DNA from: Microbotryum silenes-acaulis
Lineage: Eukaryota; Basidiomycota; Microbotryomycetes; Microbotryales; Microbotryaceae
NCBI GenBank assembly: GCA_003665825.1
Contig: QPFY01000007.1
Span: 310,001-374,000, forward strand
Direction: 5' to 3'
Length of the DNA stretch: 64,000 nt
The notes below the pieces were generated by a model that saw nothing but the letters and a program-made list of their open reading frames with translations, made no database searches and was not told the origin of the DNA. Within the stretch, counting starts at the first letter, position 1, and each line of letters starts with the position of its first letter. The translations under genes and the position numbers were made by a program. Shown in pieces: positions 39,069 to 54,869 of the stretch.

Positions 39069-40563
39069 ATGTTCGGCCGTCGTCGTCGCGCTGGACAGAT
39101 CAGGCTGCCCAAGTTGAGGCCCCAAGACATGGAAGATCACCCTAGTGCGCGCCGGGCTCCCGGCCACGTGAAGATCAAAATCTACGGAGGCGGTCAAGTC
39201 GAGATTGCCAAGAACCCACCCCGACGCACAGCAGCAACAGTAGCAGCATCGGCATCAGCATCAGTATCAACTCCGAATCCTCCTCAGCTGGCGGCACCCT
39301 TCATCGACTCGGCATTGGCATTCGCTGGCGACGCGTCGGATCCTGGTGATGACTTCGGGCTAGGTGAAGAAGACGGAGAAACATATCAATATGAACCAGA
39401 CGGTGGGGCTATGTCCGAGGATGATGGTGGATTCGAGCAAAATTTTCATCATGTCACTTCTCCTTTCCTTGAACCCTGCCCACTCGAGATCTACGAGTCG
39501 CAAGACGTCGGGCAGATGACGCTCGACCAGCTCAGAACCGAACTCGCCCCTTCCTTCACCCCCGCACACACACGCGAAAGGGTGAAAACGACATATCTCT
39601 CTTTCCTTACGCGTGAGGCAAGACTGCGCAAGCTCGAACGCCCTCGACTCTTCGTACAATATCAGTCATTTGTGATGGGCAGCAAGTGGCGACTCAATCC
39701 GCGCATCATCGAGGCCGAGGATGTGGAGAGCGGCAGCCCCGTGTTCACGATCGCTGACAGGGTGGACCCGCGGCCGTGTGAGTGTGACCATACCAAAAAC
39801 CGACACATTCTGGTACATGGCGCCACCAGTCGTGAGTACATCCGAATCTGCTGCCCCCTTGTATTTCTATGGAATGCTGATAGCTCAATTAGTTTATATC
39901 GTCATCGCCACCCCTTGTCAAAGGCTTTCTCCTCGAGGTATCCTTCTGTCCGCTATCCGACACCGCCAACCCCTGCATCACATACGCCGAACGACTGGCC
40001 AACATAGGCCTCATGGGTGCAACTGCCTCGAATCCATTGTCTGCATTCACATTTCAGGTCTTACAGCTTGTCGAATCTGGCTGGGCTGCTGATTCTTCAT
40101 CAGTTGATGGGATGGCCCAAGGAATGGATGATTACTACGAAAGATGCGGGTGGAGAGATTCGGGAGCGCTTTCATCTCATCCCTTTGTTAGTCAAAAGCG
40201 AAAGCGGACTCCAGCGCGTAACATGATTCCTATCCTCGTGGAGTGGACCTGTACTCATCTTGCCTGTGTGCAAATATTTCATAGGATCGCGAACCTAGAA
40301 AACAATGGCAACGAGCACTCGACGAGTTCCGAGCACTAGCCGCCTACGAGGCCGATTTCACCGATCGCCTGCTCAACATTAAGGATGCATACGCCTACAA
40401 GTGCCCTGCCTGCTTCGGACCAACGCATTTGAACCAGCGCAACCAGGCGGCCAAGCACGACCCGCAAGCCACCCTACCGCGTCCTTCATCTCGGAGAATT
40501 CTAAGTAGAGGTTTTTCGGCGTGTTCTTGGCTTATCGTAGTTGACCCTCATCGAGTCCGCTGA
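39069..40563 (+). CDS. CxC-type protein of KDZ transposon family, transposase core absent
   Basis: Exons 39069..39812, 39893..40186, 40285..40563; 438 residues, all phase 0. The N-terminus is basic (MFGRRRRAGQIRLPKLRPQD), then acidic. 'RPCECDHTKNRHIL' gives a C-x-C motif, followed by 'FLLEVSFCPLSDTANPC' and 'LANIGLMGATASNPLSAFTF'. The last parallels the L-x-x-x-G-L-F-P-A-T-P-x-x-P-x-T-A-F-S-F pattern I associate with CxC cysteine-cluster domains of Kyakuja-Dileera-Zisupton transposases in mushrooms and rusts. 'YKCPACFGPTH' near the C-terminus fits the following cysteine motif. In full-length members a DDE transposase domain follows; here a stop comes soon after and no such domain is seen. The exon-1 donor (GTACAT) is weak; the alternative GTGAGT 19 bp later breaks frame. 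Likely a truncated or non-autonomous transposon gene, possibly domesticated. Confidence 0.5.
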
Positions 40564-40591
40564 CACGTGCCTCACCATTTCCTCGCACGGG

Positions 40592-40599
40592 GCCCACAG
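40592..40599 (+). repeat. Left target-site duplication of hAT-like element
   Basis: GCCCACAG immediately precedes the left terminal inverted repeat and is repeated exactly at 41211-41218. Confidence 0.85.
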
Positions 40600-41210
40600 C
40601 AAGGGTTCTCATAGGATCAGATCACCGGAGGATCGGATCCGATCCGATCTTTTTTTTTCCCAATCCGCGTTGATCTATCCTTTCTTGATCCTATCCAGAA
40701 GGATCAATTTGATCTGAGACATTTAACTGCCTTATATGGCAACAGATGACTACATCTCACTAGTTGTCGCTATCGGTGTTGAGCGCATCATTCTCACTAC
40801 TACCACCACTATTGTGCCCATCATAACTATCTTCCTCATCCTTGTCGGAATCATTATCATCATCATCATCCGAAATGACCACCTCACTGATTCGCCTTTT
40901 TTTGAGCTCCGATTGCGCGCGTTGCCCTCGCCGGTGTAGGTGGGTTTCGCATGACATCTACAAAATGCGAACATAATTTTATAGTCAGTTTAGACTTGTG
41001 TAACAAAGGTCATGTCGGATAGTGGTACATACCCTGTAGCGCGCTCTTGTGAACGGCAGGCATCAGTTAAAGGGTTATCTACCAAGTAACGACGCTACAT
41101 CGCCTCCCCCCCACCTTTTTTTTTTTTCTTTTTCTCCGAGGCTTGATCTATCTTATCTTGATCCTGCTAGGATCAGGATCAGATCTGATCTGATCCTATG
41201 AGAATCCTTG
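40600..41210. mobile_element. Non-autonomous hAT-like DNA transposon, 611 bp
   Basis: The left end (CAAGGGTTCTCATAGGATCA, continuing GATC) and the right end, read from the opposite strand (CAAGGATTCTCATAGGATCA, continuing GATC), form 24-bp terminal inverted repeats with one mismatch. They are flanked by perfect 8-bp duplications. Subterminal regions are filled with GATC-type palindromic motifs at both ends. Eight-bp duplications and a CA(A/G)GG start are typical of the hAT superfamily; KDZ/Zisupton elements also make 8-bp duplications, so that family is the alternative. No transposase is encoded, only a 65-codon acidic ORF on the minus strand. It inserted 37 bp after the stop codon of the CxC gene. 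Confidence 0.82.
40760..40957 (-). CDS. Small acidic ORF inside hAT-like element
   Basis: An ATG-started 65-residue ORF: MSCETHLHRRGQ, then 'LKKRRISEVVISDDDDDNDS', then an Asp/Ser/Asn-rich tail to the stop. The basic-then-acidic layout resembles N-terminal regions of hAT transposases or other nuclear proteins and could be a relic of the parent element. No evidence shows that it is expressed. Confidence 0.3.
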   Translation of the reverse strand: MSCETHLHRRGQRAQSELKKRRISEVVISDDDDDNDSDKDEEDSYDGHNSGGSSENDALNTDSDN

Positions 41211-41218
41211 GCCCACAG
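41211..41218 (+). repeat. Right target-site duplication of hAT-like element
   Basis: GCCCACAG, identical to 40592-40599, directly follows the right inverted repeat. Confidence 0.85.
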
Positions 41219-41424
41219 ATGACAGTGTGGTGATGGCGTCGGGACTTGTCGCATGTAGGATAAACAGCTTTGGCTCGGAGCCCAAAAGTGAGCAAGATGT
41301 AGGCAGCGACCACCTGCACACCTCGTACCGACTTGCCCGGATCATGGCACGTGATGGTGGCGGTGCTGTACTGTGATTGGCGGCCGCGGCCTGGCTGGTT
41401 CAGCGAAAGTTTGTGAGCGGCCAG

Positions 41425-42609
41425 CCCGGGAGAGGACCCCCGAAAGCCCAGCCATAGGCGGCTCTCTAAAAACGGCATTTTTCGAGGCAAAATGTCCAAA
41501 TTTTTTCCCGGATTCTGACTGAAAATGTCCAAGTATGAGGGCCGCCTAGTGTTGAAAAATTTCTCAAAACTACTCTACAAGCTGTACAATGCTAAGAAAA
41601 TTTTCTGCGCTACGCGCGGGCGGGAAAGGTTGCGCGCGCGCACCAAGCACCAAGAGCGCCGCCAGCGCGACCGCCAACGAGCCTTTTTCAAAATGAAAGG
41701 GACTCGAATAGGATCTCATCTTTGTTTATTCATTTGTCATTTGATGGATTTAAATGACACTATAATCTACATCTACCTAAAAGAATGCACGACAAAATAA
41801 GGTTCACAGCCGCGCGCTATATCCTAAGAGCTAGAAATCTCTGGAAAAGTCGGAGGAGATGCAGTTGAGCACACTGGCTAGGCCAGTAGTGTAGGACTCA
41901 TTGACCCTGAATCAGAATCAATCATGCCCACCAAATCCCCCTTGGGTGATTTACAGAGACACAAGGCGAGCCTTGGACTCCTGAATTGACGCCCGGAGCT
42001 CTTCGAGTGCCATTTCGGTGATCGGTTCCAAAGAATCCGACGAGAATCGGCACCGGCGAACCCTGTGAATCTATCGACCGACTAGGAAAAGAAAGATATT
42101 ACTCGGCGAGAGAGCTTCCAGATCGAAAGGAAGAAGAGGAGACGTAGCTCGACAAGTTGGCGTTCCGAGCGAGAGACGATCAAAAAACGATAAACGATCG
42201 CAAATGTAAGGGGATGCCTTACAGGAACAGCCCCATAAGTAGCCTCTGAGTAGCTAGAACTATCAAGTTCTAGTTACGACTTGCTTTTAGCCTAGCGTTC
42301 AAGAACGACAGATTGTATTTTATGCACATCAGAGGCGCATACCTTACAGCAAATGCAGACACTAACGCGCTCCAAACGCAAACAGCGCGCCGCTGGGCCG
42401 GCTATGCCCTGCGCCTCCAGCCTCCCGCTACCCTGTTCTGCGCTTCAAAGTTCGACCGGAGGGAGGAAACTGTCCAAAAATGAGGTGAGCCTCGACCCAT
42501 TTTGAGCCAAAAATGTCCAAATTTGCGGGCTGCCTAGCCGATTTTCCGGTCCCCAGAATGTCCAAATTTGCGGGCCGCCTCTGGCTGGGCTTTCGGGGGT
42601 CCTCCCGGG
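41425..42609. mobile_element. Inverted-repeat element, about 1.2 kb, family unknown
   Basis: Left terminus 41425-41462 (CCCGGGAGAGGACCCCCGAA, continuing AGCCCAGCC) matches the reverse complement of 42574-42609, with a 2-bp gap and one substitution over about 37 bp. Inside both ends lie repeated motifs of the form ATGTCCAA(A/G)T..G.GGGC.GCCT, at about 41493, 41525, 42511 and 42558, plus a shorter copy near 42473. No transposase ORF is present; the only sizeable ORF (from 41525, 91 codons) is basic and unrecognised. No clear target-site duplication was found directly outside the repeats, so the true ends may extend beyond them. Confidence 0.55.
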
Positions 42610-42816
42610 AACTCCACTATAGGCCGCCGAGGCCCCCGCGCGCGCAGAGCCATTTGTTGCCCAAACGGCGGCCCATACTCCACACCCCGCGTAAGCCGGC
42701 GCGCCTGGAAATCGCTTGCGGTTGGCTCTGGATCTGCTTCAAGTTGCCCTATCCCCGCTCCGCTTCCTTCCGCCACCTGCTTGGTTTCGATCTGCGCCGA
42801 TCCAAATCGAGCCGTC

Positions 42817-45264
42817 ATGTCATCACTACTTATCAAGAGACGTTCACCGCCATCGCTCGCCGTTCCTCTGTCGGCGTCGTCGCGGGGTTCCGGCGAGCAG
42901 CAGCAGCAGCAGCAGCAGTTGCCGTCATACACCCGCACGGCCGCCACTTTCGACACCCACGGCGGAGACACGGATCGGGAGCTTCCCCCACCCTTCTCTG
43001 ACTTCCCCGAATCCTATCTGATCAAGAACGATGTCGTTGATAGGCTCGTCTCCCCAGACTCTCTCGCCTCGCACCTGCGTGTGCTCGGTGCGTTCCACAA
43101 GCTGCGCCAAGTCGTTGAGGCGTGTGATATCGGCATTGTCGCCCCACTTGTGCCCGAAGCGCGCTACGGCGTCTTTGTTGCCATCGCCGTACACCGCCTC
43201 GAGCTCTTTGTCGAGAAAGTAATCGCTCATCCCGACGTCGGCTATGGAGTCCCTCCCCTTGATGTGGCCCTCGTCTTGCACTCGTACAGCCTCAACCCAA
43301 GGTGAGCCCCACCCTGGGACCCAGATCACGTGATAGCCGACCTCTTTACTTACGTTCACGTGTGCTGTCTCAACCGCTTGCCTGGACTGAACCAAACAGA
43401 TGCTTCCAAGAGGACATGTATCGCCTTCACCCCCAGTTGGAAAAGCTGGAACCTGCCTTCTGGGACCGATACGTGAGCCCACCTTCAGAGCGCGGGCACG
43501 TTCTCCACGTTGGAGCGAGTCTCGAGTTGAGCTTCTCCTCTCGCGCCACCCACAGGCTCTGACGATCGAGGACGATTCGTTGACGCTCAACGCAACAAGC
43601 GAAGAGAAGGAGCAATGGGTGACCCTCACCGGTACCCCCTTTGATCCCTTCGAGGCCTTGTACACCGCCCAAGGTCGCTACGTCCGGGACCCATGGAAGC
43701 CGGAGAAGCCCGTCTTCGCGCCTTGGGTGACGGACGACGGAAAAGGCTACGCCCAGCAAGGGTTCACGATTCGAGGATCACGCAAGGAGATAACACACGA
43801 AGTCCTCGGAGTCGCTCGCTTGGCTGAGGACCTCGCCAAGATTTTCAGTGGGGACGAAGGGTCGTACATCGCCAGCACCGTCTTCTCGTCGGCCGAACGA
43901 GGTTTGCACGAACCTGATCTCACTCGCGCCCATCGGTTCGTGTACTTGCTTCGCACTCGACTGCTGATGAGGAAGGTCGTCCCCGATCCGACCCCACTCG
44001 GTGTCGGCGAGCTGTTCAAGCACTCCTTCACCACCGCACGGGCAACGCTTAGGTACCACCTCACTCGTATGCAGCCCAAAGGGTGAGTTTTATGAAGGCC
44101 TTAACCATAACCCTTGGTTACCCAGTTCTGACTTCTACCTTTCTGTATCAGCGCCAAGATGATCACGCTCGCCTACGCGCGGGGTGAAAATTTCTCGCTC
44201 GATCTGACCTCCGCAGTCTTGCGTCAAGGCACGTTTGTAACCAAGATGCACGACCTCGGTTGGACTCAAGCCGCGTTCCCCAGTAGTCACCAAGTCGTAT
44301 TGCAACGCTGCGTCGCGCGCTACCACGCTTTCTTGGACTTGATGGCTTCTTCGCCGTCTAGCTTCTTCGTGCCGACCTTGGATATCGATCTAGCTTGGCA
44401 CACCCATCAGCTGTCGCCTACTCGTAAGTTGATAGCATCACTGGGGTCATACTCGGCCTAATTGCCCTTCTCTTCATCGCGGCAGACTACCGACGCGACA
44501 CGATCAGCCATGTTGGACGCTTCATCGACCACGACGACAAGGTCGAAGAGAACACCCTTTCGAACGCCTTCGACCTCACCGCAAACGCTTGGCAAGCTCG
44601 ATTCGGTGTGCCCTACTCTATTTGCGGATGCCCTCTACCCTCCGAGGGAACACTCCAGAAGCTCAATACCAAAGTGTTCGGTTCGACCGGGAAGAAGAGG
44701 AAGGGCTACACGTCGACGGTCATTCTCGGATTGACCTCGTCAACCCTCGACACAGATGCAACTCACCCTTCGGAACACAACTCGATTCACATCGTCGGTC
44801 ACCATAGAGCCGAAAAGCTCCGATCCAAGCGCAAGAAGGAGCTCGAAACTCGTAAAGAGAGGGACGTGCGACGCGGGATCAAAGGCAAGATGGACCCTTA
44901 TGTTCTCGAACGACAGAGGGCCCATAACGCGGCTTATCTCGCCCCTGTTACTTTCATGCCTTATTATGGATTCTATGGATACCCAGTCGGAGCAGGCGCT
45001 TGTGCGGCAACTACGGGTGGGGTGATCTTGGGAGGTCCGGGAACTGCAGGGGGCGGTACGGCATGCGCTGCTGGCGGTGGTGGGATCGGAGCGGCGTGCG
45101 GCGGTGGCGCAGGTATGGGTGCAAGTTGTGGTGGTGGAACGGGGGCCTGCGGTGGAGGAGGGGGTGGTGGCGGGTGTGGCGGCGGCGGCGGAGGAGGAGG
45201 TTGTGGTGGAGGTGGTGGAGGTGGTGGAGGTGGTGGCTGCGGGGGTGGAGGCGGTGGCAACTGA
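42817..45264 (+). CDS. GRDP/DUF1399-domain protein with Gly/Cys-rich tail
   Basis: Exons 42817..43301, 43400..43472, 43556..44082, 44152..44423, 44486..45264; 711 residues. The DUF1399 (glycine-rich domain-containing protein) region covers most of the chain. Recognisable pieces are 'YLIKNDVVDRLVSPDSLASH', 'GKGYAQQGFTIRGSRKEITH', 'LDLTSAVLRQGTFVTKMHDL', 'VARYHAFLDLMASSPSSFFV', 'PTLDIDLAWHTHQL' and 'HVGRFIDHDDKVEE'. A poly-Gln run lies near residue 28. The last 75 residues are almost entirely Gly and Cys with some Ala, in a pattern of Cys separated by about 6 to 11 Gly. Plant members act in osmotic stress and development; fungal function is unknown. The start is the first ATG in frame. The gene sits between two transposable elements and is convergent with phosphopantetheine adenylyltransferase. 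Confidence 0.88.
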
Positions 45265-45517
45265 TGAGCTCTGTTCTGGATCTTACTTCCTCTTAACTCG
45301 TCTACATCTTGACTCCTTTGAGCGATCGAATGCCGTGCATGGCCCTGTGTGGTAGATACGCTTCTTGCTGTACCACTATGACTTAAGGTGTCGAAATTAA
45401 ACAAAAAGCGTGGTGAAATGTTGTATGGGGATCCGAGGTCCTCTCGCCGATACATCAGGACCAAACCCGACGAACGGGGGGTCCAGGATCCAAAATTTCA
45501 CCTCGAGCTACCAGGGT

Positions 45518-46805
45518 CTAAGTCTTCGTCTGCCCAGCCTTGGTACTCAACCATTTCCTGATTGCCGTACTACCCATCTTGCTCTCCACCTCGACTTTTG
45601 GGCCCTTGCTCACGTTTTCCGAAGCTTCTGACTCATCCGCCATCAACCCGATAACCCAGATGTCCAACTCGTTGAAGGAGGCTTCGAGGCGTTTCTTGTT
45701 GACTGTGTTGAATTAAGGTAAAATTAGTGTGCCGGTCGGGGCTCGAGAGCGTTGTTTTTGGACGAACCTGCTTGCCCGCCTGCTCTGGTTTCTTCCGAGA
45801 CGACGATGGCTTGAATGTCGGCTTCGGTCGCGGTGGGACCGTAGGGATCCTATTCCCACGACCGGCGTTCGAACCTTGCGTCAGCAGTCATGTTGCCTTT
45901 CCACATCCAAATTCAACATGTGACTCACTTGGATCGGTACGATGTGATGCTCGATCCCGGGACGGACCCATTCCAAAAAATCTCGGGTTGTTTGGATCCT
46001 TTGCTCAATCGGTTCGAGACACTGATGGTATTTCTTGGTCGTGAGGAGTTGCGTGTCTGCGCGAGTGTGGCACAATTCTGAATGAGCACTACTTCCTTTT
46101 CGAGCAGCAAGATGTTCAAGAAGAAAGCCTACCGGTTACGCCCACGATCAGTTTGCGCAAAGCCAAACTCGCGGCCAAGGTCAACAAGATCTTGTGCCCC
46201 GCATGGAGATGATCGAACGTGCCTCCCAACGCGACGACGGGGTAATAGTCCTCCTTTTCAGCGTGATCCGAGCCGAGGTCATCACGTAGATCTTGCTCCA
46301 TGGGTGTGGGTTCGATATCACACTTGTCAACCCAATTCGGCTCGGATCCGTCGTCTTGGGATGGGTTGGGCAAGCAGACGGGAATGCCCCTCATCTCCTC
46401 CACGACGACATGCACGCGTCTCGTGCATTGTTCATGGTCGATAAAGACGCGCGTCGCGGTCGAATAGCAGACGGAGAGCAAAGGTTGGAGGATCGACCAG
46501 CCATAGGACGAGGGACGGGGCGAGGATGCAGATGCGGATGCGGATGCAGATGACGACGAGCACGAGGTTGATGGCTGAGATGTGTTACCTGTGGTGGTAG
46601 TCGACCAAGGTAATCGAGTGTCTTTCGTCTTCGTTCTAATGACGATCACCAACAACGTGTCCTCCGAAGAGCTCGAGCTAGTACATGATCGCGTCGCCGC
46701 TCGTCGAATGTGGGGCACGTAGCTTTGCGGCGACGTCACCGAAGGGTGCAGAGCATCGAAAGATGCAAAGGTGAGGACGAGATACCGTGTCGCTGAGCGT
46801 GTCAT
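45518..46805 (-). CDS. CAB4: Phosphopantetheine adenylyltransferase (CoA synthesis)
   Basis: Exons complement(46133..46805), (45929..46056), (45769..45849), then (45518..45694); about 352 residues. The N-terminal 190 residues are variable. The nucleotidyltransferase core has 'VALGGTFDHLHAGHKILL' (T-F-D-x-x-H-x-G-H catalytic motif), 'KLIVGVTDTQLL', 'QRIQTTRDFLEWVRPGIEHH', 'DPYGPT', 'AIVVSEETRAAG', 'FNELDIWVIGLM', and the closing 'SKMGSTAIRKWL', equivalent to the ISSTxIR motif. It joins ATP to 4'-phosphopantetheine to make dephospho-CoA. The exon 3/4 junction is ambiguous: the GTTCGT donor works in frame with an acceptor at 45694, whereas conservation (V-N-K-K-R) would prefer the acceptor at 45702 with a poor GTCCAA donor. 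A copia LTR begins 155 bp upstream of the start, so promoter sequence may have been displaced. Confidence 0.87.
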
Positions 46806-46835
46806 GCGGGACTATCTATCGGAGCGTACGTGTAG

Positions 46836-51982
<5,147 letters not shown>

Positions 51983-54869
51983 GTACGAAACCAGTTCGCT
52001 ACGCTTGCACGTCTGGTGAGTCGCGTGAGTTGGCGATTTTGCCGGGTGCCTGACTTCGAGCGTGGGGTAAATTTCACTTCACAATATAACGCGTTGGCAA
52101 GACGTCTCGAAACGCGGGGGGGGGGGGGGGGGGGGGGCAGTCGGAATCCGCGGCCCAGGCCGGAGACTATAAACGAACCAGGTTCGATTGCTCTCTCTGG
52201 CCTCTCTGTCTCTGAAAGCTCTTCCACGCGCGTCGGCCCTCGGGTGCATGGCAAAACCTTCGTTAGCGCGCTCTCTCCGCAACGCCGCGGCAGCGACTCG
52301 ATGAAATCCATGGACCAAAAGTTCGAAACGTCCGGATCCATTTAGGGCCATTAGCACTAGCGTCGATTCGTGGTGCAACACCCCTAGCACTTTCGGATTC
52401 CACTTCGCTTCATTAAGGAAGCGACTTGGCATGCGTAGCTTGTCAGGGGGGTTCTGCTGCTCAGAGCTCGAGGACCTTTTTTTCCTGCCCCTCCGTAGTT
52501 TTTTTGCTTCTTCCCCTGGGAATCGACCTTGACCTACCAGGGCTACTAGGATTTGCTCAATCTCCGGTGCCTGCTACATTTGAGTTTGAAGCCGGATCTG
52601 AGACAAGGAATTCGCAACGCGCACTGGGCAGAGCCGAGATGAGCAGCGCGCGGGGATTGGGTGTTGGGCCCTTTTGAAACTCAAAACGACATCGCAGTTG
52701 GCAGCAGCCGAGCTGATTTGCTGGGGAAGGACCCATCGGGGTCCGTTGGCGAAAGGATCTTCAGAGCACCAGGCGCGCGCGCGCGCGCAATGACTCAGAT
52801 CAACGTCCTGCCTTCCTAAACGAGCACTCTACGTAAATGATGTCCGCTTCTCTCGAAAGCCAAGGCTCAGAGACATCTTGCAGGGTACGTTCACTTTACG
52901 ATCTCGGTACAGTAGGCATGAAGACACAGATAATGCCCCTCCTCAACACGGCTACTGCACCACTTCTCCGATCCTCCGCCCCCATCTTCTGGGCACATGG
53001 ATCCGGGTTGGTTCTGTGCAAAACGTTAATGAGTTTCACGTGGGGGGTCCACAACATAATGGAAGGCACCACGCGCGTAGAGTGTTCTTCGGACGCCCGA
53101 CCATAGAAGGTGATCGATGACGAGGAGTCGTTGACGATCTCTTCCTTCCCGAGAGCCTCTCTGGCACTTCTGGTTCGGTCGGGTTGGCTCGGTCGGGAGG
53201 TACCCTCTCTTGCTCAATTTTGAAAGTTGTTTTGCACTTCAAAATTTGGCAAGCCTGCAAATACCAAGCGACATGTCGTGCTTGCATAAAGCGAAAGCGC
53301 CGCGCCGCCGGTTGTCGCCCCGGAAATAACCGAGGTTCTCGTCTGTCAAATTGCTTGAATTGCTTGGACCTCTTGCCCCATCACTTTGGGCCTCGGAACC
53401 AAGAGACCTGCAAAATGTAATAACAGTAAGGCAAGAAGGGACGTGGTAGGTTATATGTAAGGTGCCTAACGGCGAATGTCAAGCACGATCCGGAACTCCG
53501 AGGAGTCCAAGAGCAGCGGAGATGACTCTTTTTGGGCGAGTGCCAGCGACGCATTTCACTGCTATTCTTTACAAGTGCAAAGGAGAGGCAGGGTGCTGGT
53601 ACGAACAGGTAGATGGGTACCTTCTCTGTTCGAGAAGGCAAAAATGGGAAATGTCCGAGAAGAAGATTCAGAGCACTCGCAACCCCATGCAGAGGCCGAC
53701 GTCGATCAATTGGCGGGGTGCCTTGCTGAAGTCTGACTCTGCACGCAGAGGACGTGGGGTAATCAAACGGCTGATCATGGACCCCAGGACTGCGTCTGCG
53801 GCGCGGCGCCGCCCAGGGCAGGCCTGCCAGCACGGAGCAAGCTGCCCCCGGCCAAGTTCCCAATAGAGTTCTGATCGGACGCCCTGATCAGGGAAGTTTG
53901 TACCCACAGCACCGACCCGCGCATCATCATTATCCGACGGTTAATCCAAAACCTCCGCTCCGCTGCGAGGAACTGGCTTCTCCTCAATTGAACCCTCAAC
54001 TCAAAATCGCTTGTCTCACCCCGCTCTCATCCTTCCGTCCGAACGTAACTTTACGACGTCGACATCATCGGCCTCCCACTGCGCACTTAAGCTCTTTGAC
54101 CGCTCTTTCCCTCCCGTGATCTCCGCAGCGGCCGTTACATCGGACCCCTTCGTGTCCTTTCTCCTTCCACCAACCACTGCATCGACGTACTACTCCACCC
54201 ACAGCACGGGAGATCGCCAGCGCAATCCGACATCCACGTGACTCCCGCAAAGCCTCGAGTTTGGGACTTCGCCGATCCTATTTCAGGGGCAAGAAGCTCC
54301 TCTTGATCGAGTCGGCGCCCATTGATCGCCCCGAGCGCGGTCGCACGCCCCCGACGTCGTTCGTGCGCACCCCCATCGCCCGTCGCTCACCGGTCACCTT
54401 CGCGCCCCCGTCTCTCTCGCGCGTGCGCAGCCTCACGCGCCTCGTCCGAATCGCGACCTCTGCATATCTACCCGAGTCCGACGTTGGCCGCGTGCCGACT
54501 TCCTAGCTTCACGGACAGCTGCGATCTCAGGTTGATCCCGACTGCTACAAGACCATCACCGTCAACGAAGTTCGTCTCCTTATCGCACACACACACCACC
54601 GTAGGTCGGTACAGACCATCTCGAACGAACCGACCGACAACCTCCCTGAGACGGAGCGCCAGTTCATTCGCAACGCCAGAGCCGGGCCTCCCTCTCTCTC
54701 GGCAATCACTCGACGCGCACCTCTCCCTCGAACTCTCCTCGTCATTTCTGATCGCGGAAAGGACCATTCTCGACGGAGAGCCTCGACCATACCACCGGCC
54801 ACGTCACCTGATTTCCTTCGAGCTCCTTTTTCAATTTCATCGACCCACCCTGTACTTCCAGTCATCATC
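51983..54869. other. Gene-poor region, 2.9 kb
   Basis: No supportable gene. It contains a 22-G homopolymer (52116-52137) and a GC dinucleotide run near 52775-52790. The part from about 53.9 kb is CT-rich and is probably the promoter and 5' UTR of the FAM72 gene. Confidence 0.5.
52116..52137 (+). repeat. 22-G homopolymer
   Basis: An uninterrupted run of G, preceded by AAACGC. Long G runs can form quadruplexes and are also error-prone in assemblies. Confidence 0.9.

Noticed and set aside
52837..53106. ATG-started 89-codon ORF
   Set aside because: No domain, no coding bias and no adjacent exons; isolated in a gene-poor region.
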